Assembly (NCBI GenBank): GCA_950295325.1
Contig: OX485803.1
Location: 54,823,554 to 54,887,553 of the forward strand
Direction of reading: 5' to 3'
Source: Polytrichum commune
Lineage: Eukaryota > Streptophyta > Polytrichopsida > Polytrichales > Polytrichaceae
DNA length: 64,000 nt
This document shows, piece by piece, positions 24,716 through 36,270 of the stretch. The notes below the pieces were generated by a model. The model was not told the DNA's origin and made no database searches. It was given only the letters and a program-made list of their open reading frames with translations. Position 1 is the first letter of the stretch, and every line of letters begins with the position of its first letter. The position numbers and the translations under genes are program-made.

Positions 24716-24985
24716 ATGACCATATGCCCCACCCCATTAAAACTTGAAAAAAAAACTAATTACGGCTCCACAAGGTGAGGCATATGCCCCACCCCCTTAA
24801 AACTTGAACAAAAATTAATTACGGCTCCACAAGGTGTGGCATGTGCCTCACCCCTTTAAATCTTGAAAAAAAAACCAGTTAAGGCTCCACAAGCTGTAGC
24901 ATATGCCTCACCCCTTTAAATCTTGAAAAAAAACCAGTTAAGGCTCCACAAGGTGTGGCATGTGCTTCATCGCTCTAAAATGTGT
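24716..24985. repeat. 60-bp tandem array with a central dyad
   Basis: Units start at about 24720, 24780, 24840, 24900 and 24959. Each contains a near-palindrome of the form GTG(A/T)GGCATATGCC(C/T)CAC, then 'cttaaaacttgaaaaaaa' and 'ttacggctccacaag'. The palindrome resembles that of the larger array at 25.7-28.2 kb although the rest of the unit differs. Confidence 0.85.
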
Positions 24986-25742
24986 AAGGGTAAATACCAA
25001 ATACAGGAGAATATAATATAAACAACCTCCCGTTACCCCTAAGTTAAAATGAGCAATATTTGAATTGAATTTGAATAAATATGGATATTGATGTAAATAT
25101 GTTTTTATAATATATATAATATAATAGATTATATTTTAAAGTTGTATTTATAATATTTATGTAAATCAAATTATATTTTTATATAAATTATATTTTATTA
25201 CCAAAAAACTAAAAACATTGCTAGGTATGAGTAGAATAGTGCCACCGACCCACCTAAAAAAATTCAAGTATAAATTCTTAAATTTGTGCATGATAAACCA
25301 ATACAAAGTTTGTCCACACATATAAAATTAAAAAATAAACATTTGAACTAACCTAAAACGCCGCTTAGGGTTAGGTCAAGTTTTCCAACGCCGTTCTTTT
25401 CTAACGCCTCTCTTCTCCAACACCGATCTACTTCGGCGCCTCTTACTCCTGCAACTCTTACTCCAACACCTTCTTGTTTCTCTCCGATGGTACCTCTTCT
25501 CTCCTTCTTCTAATTGTTATTCCTTCAAGGTTTAGAAGTTTTTCTAGTACTACATCATCTAACCTATTGCTCCATATTTTCGATCCTTCAGCTCTTTATC
25601 ATCTTATTGCGTTCAATCCACTATCCTATAACTCTAATATCTTCATTTGCAGCTCAACTGATCTTCGACTCTACTTTCTACTTATATAGGCGTTTCAATA
25701 CCAACTCTTATTCAATATTCAAATATCATCGTATTTTAATAT

Positions 25743-28200
25743 GAATTTCTCTTTAAGCTTGTATTTAGAGGTGAGGCATATGCCTCACCCTTATGAAACA
25801 AAATTTCATGTTTTGAATTTGTTTTTTTTGGGTGAGGCACACACCTTATCCTCCTTGAAAAATCTGAATTTTTTCTTAAGCTTGTGCTTACCGGTGAGGC
25901 ACATGCTTCATCTTCCTTAAAAAATCTGAATTTCTCCTTAAGCTTGTGCTTAGAGGTGAGGTACATGCCTCACTCTTATGAAACAAAATTCTATATTTTG
26001 AATTTATTTTCTTGGGGTGAAATACATGCCTCACCCTCCTTGAAAAATATGAATTTCTCCTTAAGCTTGTGCTTGGAGGTGAGGCACATGCCTCACCCTT
26101 ATGAAACAAAATTATATGTTTTGAATTTGTTTTATTGGGTGAGACACATACCTCACCCTCCTTAAGAAATCTGAATTTCTCCTTAAGCTTGTACTTAGAC
26201 GTGAGGCACATGCCTCACCCTCCTTAAAAAATCTGAATTTTTCCTTAAGCTTGTGCTTAGAGATGAGGCACATGGCTCACCCTCCTTAAAAAATCTGATT
26301 TTCTCCTTAAGCTTGTGCTTAGAGGTGACTCAGGCACATGCCTCACCCTTATGAAACAAAATTCTATGTTTTGAATTGGTTTTTTTGGGGTGGGACACAT
26401 GCCTCACCCTCCTTAAAAAATATGAATTTCTCCTTAAACCTGTGTTTAGAGGTGAGGCACATGCCTCACCCTTATGAAACATAATTCTATGTTTTGAATT
26501 TGTTTTTTTGGGTGAGACACATACCTCACCCTCCTTAAGAAATCTGATTTTCTCCTTAAGCTTGTGCTTAGAGGTGAGGCACATGCCTCACTCTTATGAA
26601 ACAAAATTCTATATTTTGAATTTATTTTCTTGGGGTGAAATACATGCCTCACCCTCCTTAAAAAATATGAATTTCTCCTCAAGCTTGTACTTGGAGGTGA
26701 GGCACATGCCTCACCCTTATGAAACAAAATTCTATGTTTTGAATTTGTTTTATTGGGTGAGACACATACCTCACCCTAAGAAATCTGAATTTCTCCTTAA
26801 GCTTGTGCTTAGAGGTGAGGCACATACCTCACCCTCCTTAAAAAATCTGAATTTTTCCTTAAGCTTGTGCTTAGAGATGAGGCACATGGCTCACCCTCCT
26901 TAAAAAATATGATTTTCTCCTTAAGCTTGTGCTTAGAGATGAGGCACATGGCTCACCCTCCTTAAAAAATCTGATTTTCTCCTTAAGCTTGTGCTTAGAG
27001 GTGACTCAGGCCCATGCCTCACCCTTATGAAACAAAATTCTATGTTTTGAATTGGTTTTTTTGGGGTGGGACACATGCCTCACCCTCCTTAAAAAACATG
27101 AATTTCTCCTTAAACTTGTGTTTAGAACTGAAGCACATGCCTCACCCTTATGAAACATAATTCTATGTTTTGAATCTATTTTCTTGGGGTGAGGCATATG
27201 CCTCATCCTCCTTAAAAAATCTGAAATTTTTCCTTAAGCTAGTGCTTAGAGGTGAGGCACATGTCTCATCCTTATGAAACAAAATTCTATGTTTTGAATT
27301 GGTTTTTTTGGGGTGAGACACATGCCTCACCCTCCTTAAGAAATATGAATTTCTCCTTAAATTTGTGTTTAGAGGTGAGGCACATGCCTCACCTTTATGA
27401 AACAAAATTCTATGTTTTGAATTTGTTTTCTTGGGGTGAGGCACATGCCTCACCCTCCTTGAAAAATCTAAATTTCTCCTTAAGCTTGTGCTTAGAGGTG
27501 AGGCATGTGTCTCATCCTCCTTAAAAAATCTGAATTTTTTCCTTAAGCTAGTGCTTAGAGGTGAGGCACATGCCTCATCCTTATGAAACAAAATTCTATT
27601 TTTTGAATTTGTTTTTTTTTGTAAGACACATGCCTCACCCCCTTTAAGAAATCTAAATTTCTCCTTAAGTTTGTTTTTAGAGCTGAGGCACATGCATCAC
27701 CCTTATGAAACAAAATTTTATGTTTTGAAATTGTGTTTTTGGTGTGAGGCTCATGCCTCACCCTCCTTTAGAAATATGAATTTCTCCTTAAACTTGTGCT
27801 TAGAGGTGAGGCACATGCCTCACCCTCCGTGAAATATCTGAATTTCTTCTTTAGCTTGCGCTTAGAGGTGATGCACATGCCCAACCCTCCTTAAAAAATC
27901 TGAATTTTTCTTTAAGCTTGTGCTTAGAGCTGAGGCACATGCCTCACCTTTATGAAATAAAATATATATTTTTTGAATTTATTATTTTTGAGTTATACAC
28001 ATGCCTCACCCCTTTGAGAAGTCTGAATTTCTCCTTAAGCTTGTGCTTAGAGCTGAGGCACATGCCTCACCCTTATGAAACAAAATTTTATGTTTTGAAT
28101 TTGTGTTTTTGGGGTGAGGCACATGCATCACCCTTCTTAAGAAATTTGAATTTTTCCTTATGTTTGTGTTTAGAGGTAAGGCACATACTTTTGCCTTAGT
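25743..28200. repeat. ~62-bp tandem array (about 39 units) with an 18-bp dyad in nearly every unit
   Basis: Nearly every unit opens with GTGAGGCACATGCCTCAC: perfect 8-base inverted arms around a CA loop. Two backbone types are mixed. One continues 'ccttatgaaacaaaattct' and 'atgttttgaatttg'; the other continues 'cctccttaaaaaatctgaat' and 'ttctccttaagcttgtgctt'. Runs of both types alternate irregularly, which suggests higher-order duplication. Open frames appear on both strands only because the units are repeated; I do not annotate them as genes. Confidence 0.93.
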
Positions 28201-28665
28201 AAGAAAATCGAATTTTGTTGTGATTGTATAAAATGTAATGTGTTTAGAGGATATTTTTATGTCCTTAAAATGGTTTATGTGTGCTTGTAGGAAGTGAGAT
28301 TGGAAGTGATATCATGCGAGACAAGGGGGTGGGCCTTCTAGGGCCCCCCGAATAAATATTTGAAGCCTTCGAATGTTTTTAAGCATTATGGATGGTTTCT
28401 CACACGCGATGACAAGCATGTGCTCCTAGAGATTTATACTTATCTGTGAATGGAAAACAAGTATGGTGTTCTAAAGCATGGTCCAGAGGAGAAATTGTTC
28501 AAAAAATTGTTACTCATGCCTATACACATGATATGGATTTTTGCGAGATATTCATTGTTTTAAAAGCCTCAAATGCAATTTCTTCTTATGTTTTGAAATG
28601 CGCCAACATCATTGGAGATGTTGTTGAAAAGTTTTTATATAGTTTGGAAAAAAAATGTTTGTTAT
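28200..28665. other. Unique sequence between the array and the foldback element
   Basis: A plus-strand frame from 28446 to 28706 has no ATG at its head and no known domain, and it runs into the foldback element. Nothing else was recognised. Confidence 0.4.
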
Positions 28666-28985
28666 ATTATATAGGGGATCGCTATTTCCACACTTTTTTT
28701 GGCTAGATTCATACATTTTTGCCGGTTCGGTTGCCGTGTCACTGAGGCGCTATATATGAGATTCTTCATGGTGCATCCGGACCGTTGATCCACCAAGGCC
28801 CATCCAAGGGCCTCAATGATCCTAGGTGGCGGTGGGCGGGGGTGGTGCTTGCCACCAAGGCGGGGTGGGGCCGTGGGCCTCATGTCTTTTTTGGGAGGCC
28901 GGATTAGGGTGGTGTCGGGCCTAGTGGCTAGGCCTACTTATTATATAACTAGTTGGTTACCGTTACTCTACTTACTAAATAACTA

Positions 28986-29323
28986 CACTAAATAGGTAGA
29001 TTAGTGTTAGATGAAGATTAGTGTTAGATGCAATAGTTACCTAAAACACTAATTTTCAACTGATATTACAATTAGTGTTTGAATAGGGTTTGAACAAATT
29101 ATATCTTTTACGAGGTTCTCATATTCTTCTTCCTTCAATTCTTCATTCCAAGATTTACAAAATATCATCTAACACTAAATGAGTTCATGTAAATATTTAA
29201 AGTTACTACTTGGTACAAATAGTGTTAGAGTTGACATTTAGTGTTCTAACACTATAGAGACAATTTACATTTAACGTTTTCGTTGACTATTAGTGTTTCC
29301 AACACTAATATACCTATTTAGTG
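28986..29323. mobile_element. 338-bp MITE, CACTAAATA family, nested in the foldback
   Basis: The ends are CACTAAATAGGTAGATTAGTG and its near inverse. It sits inside the 35-bp repeat units at a TA that appears on both sides. Despite the CACTA start, the apparent 2-bp TA duplication argues against a CACTA (3-bp TSD) transposon and for a mariner-like one. Confidence 0.7.
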
Positions 29324-29585
29324 TAGTTGGTTAGCCTTACTCTACTTACTAAATGACTAGTTGGTTACCCTTCCTCTACTTACTAAATGATTAGTTGGTT
29401 ACCCTTACTCTACTTACTAAATAACTAGTTGGTAAGCCTCTCCAATACTTTAACGCATCAAAGCTTAACTTCAAGACTTGCACATATACCACTCAAATAT
29501 ACATGTCCAATTAAGAAGAGTGACCATAAGTAGAATAAGGCTAACCAATTAGTTATTTAGTAAGTAGAGTAAGGGTAACCAACTA

Positions 29586-30789
29586 CAGTCTAACCTTGAT
29601 AATGTCACCCTTGTTAATGGGACACCTTGATACTGTCACCTAAAAGTTTGAAACCGATTTTCTTAGTGTAAAACTCCCTCGTTATTATCCCTATCACCCT
29701 TGTTAATGTCACTATTTTTTTCCAAAATCCGTAGTGTAAATGTGATAATATCAAATATGGATGGATTGTATGTGATGGTTGGATGGACATATTGTAGTAG
29801 CCAAAAGGGTCATGAGCCACCCCTGTGATAAATGCAATGTTATTCAAAGGGTCATGAGCCGCCTCTGTGCACCAACCCTGAACGGTGTTGTCTATACACG
29901 GCACTCAAAGGTGTTGTCTTTGACGGCGCTGCCAAGACTTCTTGGCCTCTATGCACCCCACCTTCCGTCACATGTGTTCACCTATGTGTCTTTGAGGGTT
30001 TCAGCTTGTGTAGAGTTATTTAGGATGTTAAGTTCTACGGTTTAGCTGAACTGGTACAGAGTAGTGTCGACTTAAGCTAAATTAGTTCAATTGGTTTGCA
30101 ATGTAGAAATCTCAAGATATGTGGCACGGTCTTCACTGTTTCTATAGTCAATAGTCGCATAGGAGAATCTAGTAAGATCATAAGTGTTAGCCGCTCATCC
30201 TAAGTGGGCATTCAATTAGGAACAATCTTCTAGATTAGTTAGTCAAGCTCATAAGTAGAAACAATCTTCTAGGTAGGTTAGTCAAGCTCATAAGTAGAAA
30301 CAGTCTTCTAGGTAGGTTAGTCAAGCTCATAAGTAGAAACAGTCTCCTAGGTAGGTTAGTCAAGCTCATGGTCGAGCTCACTTGTATATAATGAACCATT
30401 GTTCATTTGGAATTTAAATGCACACTTTCTATCATAGGCTTGTGTTTCTTCATGCAGTGCAGGTGTTCTTCGTTGTGTTGTTGTTTTTGTTGTTGTTGCT
30501 ACATTGGAAGCTAGTGATTGGCTGATCTCAATGACACATTGTGATGTGCTCATGTTGTTATTCACAATTTTGAATTATATTTTACATTCAAAAACATTGA
30601 AGTCTTGTGTTTGTTTTTTTTTTTGTTTTTTTTTACATTGTAATTTCATTTTGATTTTCTACCTTTTTTTTTTGATAATATCACATTATGCACAAATCTT
30701 CAAAATGTGACATTATCAAATATGTCACACCTTGTTTATATCACACTTTATGGTGAAACGGATGGTGTGATATTATCAAGGTTAGACTG
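29586..30789. mobile_element. 1.2-kb pogo/Tigger-type non-autonomous element, copy 1
   Basis: The ends are CAGTCTAACCTTGATAATGT and the inverse of CAGTCTAACCTTGATAATAT, flanked by TA on each side (29584-29585 and 30790-30791). A CAGT start with a TA duplication is typical of pogo-group elements. A near-identical copy lies at 58334-59536. Four tandem 38-bp units ('cttctaggtaggttagtcaa' core) occupy about 30221-30365. Small frames on both strands are the same in both copies, but only because the copies are young; none resembles a transposase. Confidence 0.88.
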
Positions 30790-30825
30790 TAGTCATTTAG
30801 TAAGTAGAGTAAGGCTAACCAACTA

Positions 30826-31105
30826 CACTAAATATGATATTTAGTGTTTTACCACCCTACTTTGCTCAACACTAATTTTCAATTCTTTGATAATTAGTGT
30901 TAGACATAAATGCGCCGCCACCGCCTTCCTTGTTGCCACCTCTTTCCTACTAAACACTAAATTCGTGCATGTAACTTTCACATATTACCATAAATGATAT
31001 TTAGTGTTTGAGTTTACATTTAATGTTACTTACTTTCATAGGGTTAGTGAGATTTAGTGTAGTGTTCGTATTTAGTGTATCTAAAACTAACTATCATATT
31101 TAGTG
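30826..31105. mobile_element. 280-bp MITE, CACTAAATA family, nested in the foldback
   Basis: The ends are CACTAAATATGATATTTAG and, inverted, CACTAAATATGATAGTTAG, with TA on each side. It shares internal 'ttgctcaacactaa' and 'caattctttgataattagtg' sequence with the fragment at 24458. Confidence 0.72.
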
Positions 31106-31979
31106 TAGTTATTTAGTAAGTAGAGTAAGGCTAACCAACTAGTTATTTAGTAAGTAGAGTAAGGCTAACCAACTAGTCATTTAGTAAGTAGAGTAAGGCT
31201 AACCAACTAGTTATATAATAAGTAGGCCTAGCCACTGGGCCCGCCTAGCCACTAGGCCCGACACCACCCTAAATCCCGCCTCCCCAAAAAAGACATGAGG
31301 CCCACGGCCCCACCCCGCCTTGGTGGCAAGCACCACCCCGCCCCCCACCCCACTGCCACCTAGGATCATTGAGGCCCTTGGATGGGCCTTGGTGGATCAA
31401 CGGTCCGGATGCACCATGAAGAATCTCATGTATAGCGCCTCAGTGACACGGCAACCGAACCGGCAAAAATGTGTGAATCTAGCCAAAAAAGGTGTGGAAA
31501 TAGCGATCCCCATTATATATTGATATTTCAATATAAGGTGACACAAGTATGTCGTTATTTTCTTTGGAACCATCAACTTCAATATTAATACTTCTATGAT
31601 GAAGCAAATGTTGTGTCACTTAGTTTCAATTTATTTTCATGTGTTTGGTCCAAGGGTGAGGTGTATGTATCGCACTTTTCATTAGGTTTAGAAATAATAT
31701 ATTTTAAGCTATGCACAAACGGATGTGTTTTATTCCTTTGATTTATTTCATAACCTAAATGTTTTTACTAAAAAAGTGAAACACAATATAAATATGATGG
31801 TCATATAGTGTATAAGCCTTGTCTTGGAATTATTTGAAACTAATAATATTTGAAAATATTTGTATCAAAGTACGAATTTATTGCGCAATCATTCCAAAAG
31901 TTGAGAATAAAATATTAAAAAAAATCCCCCCAAAAAATGCACATGCTCATGTGCACTTTTAACGAAACCGGTGTTATTT

Positions 31980-33480
31980 TGCAACTATATTTTAAAAACA
32001 TTTTGGGGTGTGTAATACACCGTTGGAAATGTATTTTACACACTGGAAACTAGTGAGGTTTCAAAGGAGGGTGAGGCTTACCATAAATTGGAGAAGGCAT
32101 CACAAGAGGAGTTGGGAACCACAACCAAGAGCTCGTAAAATCACAAGGCATAGAAACTTGAATCATAAATATGAAATCTAAAACATGAAGACAAAGGAAC
32201 GTGAAATTGAGGGGAACCTACCTTGAAATTGAAGAGAGTTTATGATGATCTTGCTAGCAGGCTTGGATGCAAGGAATGTCAAGGATCGTAAACCAATCTC
32301 ATCGTTTGCATACACCAAACTCTTAGAATGCAACGCCATGACCTAAACCAATATCTTCCACGTTGCTTACCTAAACTTGTCATCCAATGTTCTTCAACCA
32401 TTTTGTTCATCCATCGACAAATCTCATCCACAATGCACAAGATGGAAGAATGTCTACATTATTTTCCTTTTGCAAAAAAAATAATGTCATGGTATCTTCG
32501 AAATAATGTATACCTACTTTCATGGAATTCATAAAAACTTACATTATTTTGAACCCAAAGTCACATATTGTGTGGGGCCTCTTTTATTTTGAAACCACTT
32601 CAATTTTTCTTAATACCATCATTAACAAAAATCATATCTTTGGCTGCATATATATATATATATAGTTTCTAATTTTCGGGAAGTGCCGACCCCATGCCGT
32701 AAGCATGAATGAAGAGCTAAGTCTTTCTTTTATGTGAGCTTTACTATTTGGTTTTGAGCATCGTAGCACATTCATATGTGATTGATGGTCAGGGGATTGT
32801 TTGTTAAATGTGGTGGGCTGCTATGAATGTGCACCATGGAGGTGTGTAGGTCAATTGGATAGGGCCTTGAGCTACGGTTTGACAAATAGTTTGAGGGATA
32901 TTTGAGACCAAGAATTGTGTGAAATTTATGTTCTAAAAATATTTGTTCTACAAATTCAGAAATCAATTTACCCGTATGCTCTTTTATGTACCTTCCAAAG
33001 TTTATGATGTTTTGACAACTTTGTGGTACAACAAAGGGCTCAATCAATCAAAAAGTAGGAAAATCTACATTTACGTGCACGTTAAACTACATTAGACATG
33101 GTTTTTAGTGTCACCAGTTCTAATCGTCTTGCTCAATACTAATTGTAAAACCGCAGTATAGTGTCACCAACACTAAATGGTAACCCAACATCATTTTTCA
33201 TCCCTCGTAAATATTTCGGGGGGATTATAGATTTACAGTGATGCAAATAACTGTCACTTACCAAGTGAATCGTCATCCAAATGTCAATCATCCATGACAA
33301 TATTTCACCACAAATTGCTGACACGAGAATGTAGGGTTTTCGCCAATGGATGAACTCATCCATCATCCATGACAAAATTTGTTCACTTATTCTCAAGAAG
33401 TGTCATCCAAAAAGTTGCCATAGTGACCTAAAATACCATATGACACTAAATAAGGTTTTCATGATCTACCGGATTCGGTT
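31980..33480. other. Intergenic, low-complexity and MITE-like scraps
   Basis: Contains an (AT)n run at 32648-32663. Around 33075-33180, sequence related to the CACTAAATA family ('ttgctcaatactaattgta') suggests another decayed MITE. A minus-strand frame at 32772-33047 has no domain I recognise. Confidence 0.4.
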
Positions 33481-34100
33481 GAAGGAGGCTCCACACAACT
33501 TTGCATGCAAGCACCGACTTCTTGAGCTCCCTAGAATTCATTTCCTTGGTTAATTTTGAAAACATGTGGGTTGTGGTTGAAGGGGACATGTGACCGGGGT
33601 GAGTGGTGTTGCTTCTTATATGACGGTGACTTCATGAAGGAGTAACTCAAGAACGAGTTCACGTTTCCAGCTACAAGACTCGACAAAATCACAACCGAGG
33701 CGACCCATCAAATGCTAAAAAGGATATGCACGCCATTGAAGCAAAATCGATCCACCTTGCAATAACAAAACCGGGCAAACAAGGCCGTGTACTGATTGAA
33801 TCAAACAAATGCTCAAACGCTAGCAATATTGTACTAAAAAATCATGGCATTGGGCTTGACTTATCAAATGCTAGCCAAGTTAGCAAGAGAGTTAGAGAAT
33901 TGTAGTTGAGCATTTTACAAACATGAGCTGGAACTGCTTTAGTAGTATGCTATGAAGTATTATATCACATGCTACTTTCCCACCTTTCTGCATGTTTTGG
34001 CTCTATCCATGTGTTCATGATGTCATAAAACATTCAACAACATTTCCCAATTATGTGGCGTTGAGAGCAGAGTACAGTCCAGTATATAAGGTAGAGGCAG
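33480..34100. repeat. Second, diverged copy of the NOP58 3' flank
   Basis: Aligns collinearly and in the same orientation with about 60-1035, with one ~77-bp unit instead of three and a deletion of the partner's 830-1000. NOP58 coding sequence does not follow; the sequence beyond 34100 is unrelated. Confidence 0.7.
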
Positions 34101-34499
34101 CTAATCCCGTTACCCCATCCTAAACCAATACCTATACCCGCCTCCTAATTACCAACATCTCCTTATCTTAAACCATTTCTCATGTCTATTTTGTGGCTGG
34201 GCCCGCAAAGTGAGGGTTTAGACAATTAGCTGGCACACCATCCCATACAATAGGTGCTAGATTGGATATTCTTATTAACGGCCTCTGCATTAGGTGAGGT
34301 TGCTAATCCCGGGTTTTAAATTGGACATGGTGCCGACACTATTCATCCCACTACTATTGCCTAGTTGGGTTGTCAGCTATGAGGTGGCGGTTTAAGGTTT
34401 AGGCTAGGATGGTACAAGTATTTAAGGGTCTTAAAATTCAATGTAAATCTTTTGGTTTTTGTGTTTTGTTTGGTGGAGGTTGTTTTTACCTTGATTAAG

Positions 34500-34835
34500 G
34501 CATGTTTTTTGAGGAGGGATTAAGACATTGATTAGATGATGATCAATAGGTGGATTAACGTGCAAAAGTGATTAATATATGTACTTTGAGGGCTCATTAA
34601 GGTATTGATTAAGAAGTGATTGAGAGAGGGATCAGCGTGCAACGACGATTAATGTAGGTACTTTGAGGCTCATTAAGGTGTTTAGTAGGAGGTGATTAAG
34701 AAGTAGATCAATATGCAAGGGTGATTAAAAGATAGATTAACATGCAACGGTAATATACTTTGAGGAGATATTAAGGTATTAATTAGGAATGATTAAGAGG
34801 TGAATTTACATGCAAGGGTGATTAAAGCTGGAGCA
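34500..34835. repeat. Degenerate ~95-bp tandem repeat
   Basis: Four or so units sharing 'actttgagg.tcattaaggt', 'gattaagaagtgatt' and 'catgcaagggtgatt' in the same order, with many substitutions. Confidence 0.6.
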
Positions 34836-34839
34836 ATTA

Positions 34840-36260
34840 AAGAAATACATATCATTTACTAGTTTATGTGCTTAAGGCGAAGCGATCGAGTATTATCATT
34901 TGTTCGTATTGGCTATTATTTATATCGGCATTCTTTTTTTCTCATCATTTTTCTCATCATTTTTCTCATTCAGGTAATGTTATTTTCTTAGCCATCTTAA
35001 TTTCATTCCTAAGTAGATCTATGATTTGGCATGAATGGTTTTTATTTTAAGTGGATGTTACATCTTGTACTCATATAAATATGTTAAGATCTAGCATTTT
35101 GATGAATTATTGTATCACTATAGATTTGAGATCTATCTAATTGATTATTTATTGCATGATTAGGCTATATAGATGTTATATTGAAGTTCTTAATTATTTA
35201 TTATATGACTAGGCTACATAATATAAGATTTAAGCCCTTAATCACTTATTGTATAACTAAACTACATAATTGCTAGATCTACATACATAATTATTTATTA
35301 CGTGTTTATCCCATATAATTTTTTTTTAATCACTTGATATATCACTAATATTTCATTCCCACCCGACTTTACCAAATATCCACAATATTTCCTTAAAATC
35401 AAATTAAACACTCTCGGTTATAGTGGAAGCATCCATATTGAAGTTGATTGAGGTTATATAATCAAACATAAGGCTTCTATGGCTAAGTATAGGACTTCTA
35501 AGATTTAACTTGAGGGCCCTATCCTTTAGTACATGAAGCCTAGTCCTTCGCATACACGACTTTTGGTTATTTATGGCCCCTCCCCACCTAACTTTATCAA
35601 ATAATCAAAGTTTTCCCTAAAACCTAGGTAAAGCTCCCTTGGTTATAGGGGAGGCATCCGGCTATCCCAATGAACCTACAAGAACTTGCTCCGGATGTAT
35701 TTTAGTTAAGTAGTTTTCACACATGTTCATTGTTTTATCTACCACGCAATGACATGTTGGTTAGTTTTTTTTCTCATCCCTAAATGTCTTACTACTTATT
35801 TTTCATACCATCGGTTTTTGTTAATGCAGCTCTTTGTGCCCTCATAGCTAAGACTAAAAGCAACTAATTACAAGGGCCGGAGACGACATTTTTAAAGGTC
35901 TTGCATTCTTGCCTCATGTTTAGGTACCAATGGGAGGGTGAGTGCTTGAGGCTTCAAACCTCCACTTTTAAATCATGACACATCGTTTGCCAACTAGGTT
36001 CGGGACTAGATAGTATCGATTGTGTAAAGGCTTTATTTTGAAAACTAACTTATTGGCTTAGCTAAAGTCAAGTGAGAAGGGCATGTAAACTTCATATATG
36101 TTAGATCTATGTTTATAAAACAAACATCTTATATGTATAGATCTATGTCACTAAGATTTTAACTCACATACACAACAAATTGTACATTTTTAGAATCTCA
36201 TGCATTGTTTGGGCCTTTAAGAAATATATATTAAATAAATTTGACACTAAAGAGTGCTCC
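34840..36260. other. AT-rich spacer before the pogo-like gene
   Basis: No convincing frame or terminal repeat was found. It may include the 5' part of the pogo-like element, whose left terminus I could not identify. Confidence 0.4.
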
Positions 36261-36270
36261 CATTATTTGT

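Larger units (their letters stand above)
28674..31511. mobile_element. 2.84-kb foldback element with ~300-bp inverted ends and an 8-bp TSD
   Basis: The element starts GGGGATCGCTATTTCC and ends with the exact inverse. It is flanked on both sides by ATTATATA (28666-28673 and 31512-31519), a clean 8-bp target duplication. The inverted arms run from the ends through 'gccggttcggttgccgtgtc' and 'aggcccatccaagggcc' to about 28990 on the left and 31110 on the right. The interior consists of copies of a ~35-bp unit ('acttactaaataactagttggtta'). Three smaller elements have inserted in or near these units. No transposase is encoded. An 8-bp TSD fits hAT- or P-like mobilisation. Confidence 0.88.
24631..31975. 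mobile_element. 7.3-kb block bracketed by 24-bp inverted repeats
   Basis: ACACCGGTTTCGTTAAAAGT lies within a 24-base string at 24631-24654. Its exact reverse complement occupies 31952-31975, and the match extends inward through 'gtgcacatga' after a 14-base insertion on the left. Inside are a 60-bp array, a 62-bp array, a short unique part and a 2.84-kb foldback insertion. Removing the foldback leaves ~4.5 kb. No transposase is visible. It may be a non-autonomous transposon or simply two copies of a smaller repeat in opposite orientation. Confidence 0.45.

Noticed and set aside
25736-28199. Many open frames on both strands with repeated HMPHPYETKF- or ACASPLSTSL-type peptides
   Set aside because: They arise from the 62-bp array. 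Frames are open on both strands at once and follow unit boundaries, with no splice or codon evidence.
28446-28706. 86-codon plus-strand frame
   Set aside because: It begins with GTG rather than ATG, runs into the foldback terminus and has no domain.
29614-30565. Small frames inside the 1.2-kb pogo-type element, identical in its second copy
   Set aside because: Conservation reflects the youth of the two copies. Frames occur on both strands and match no transposase part.
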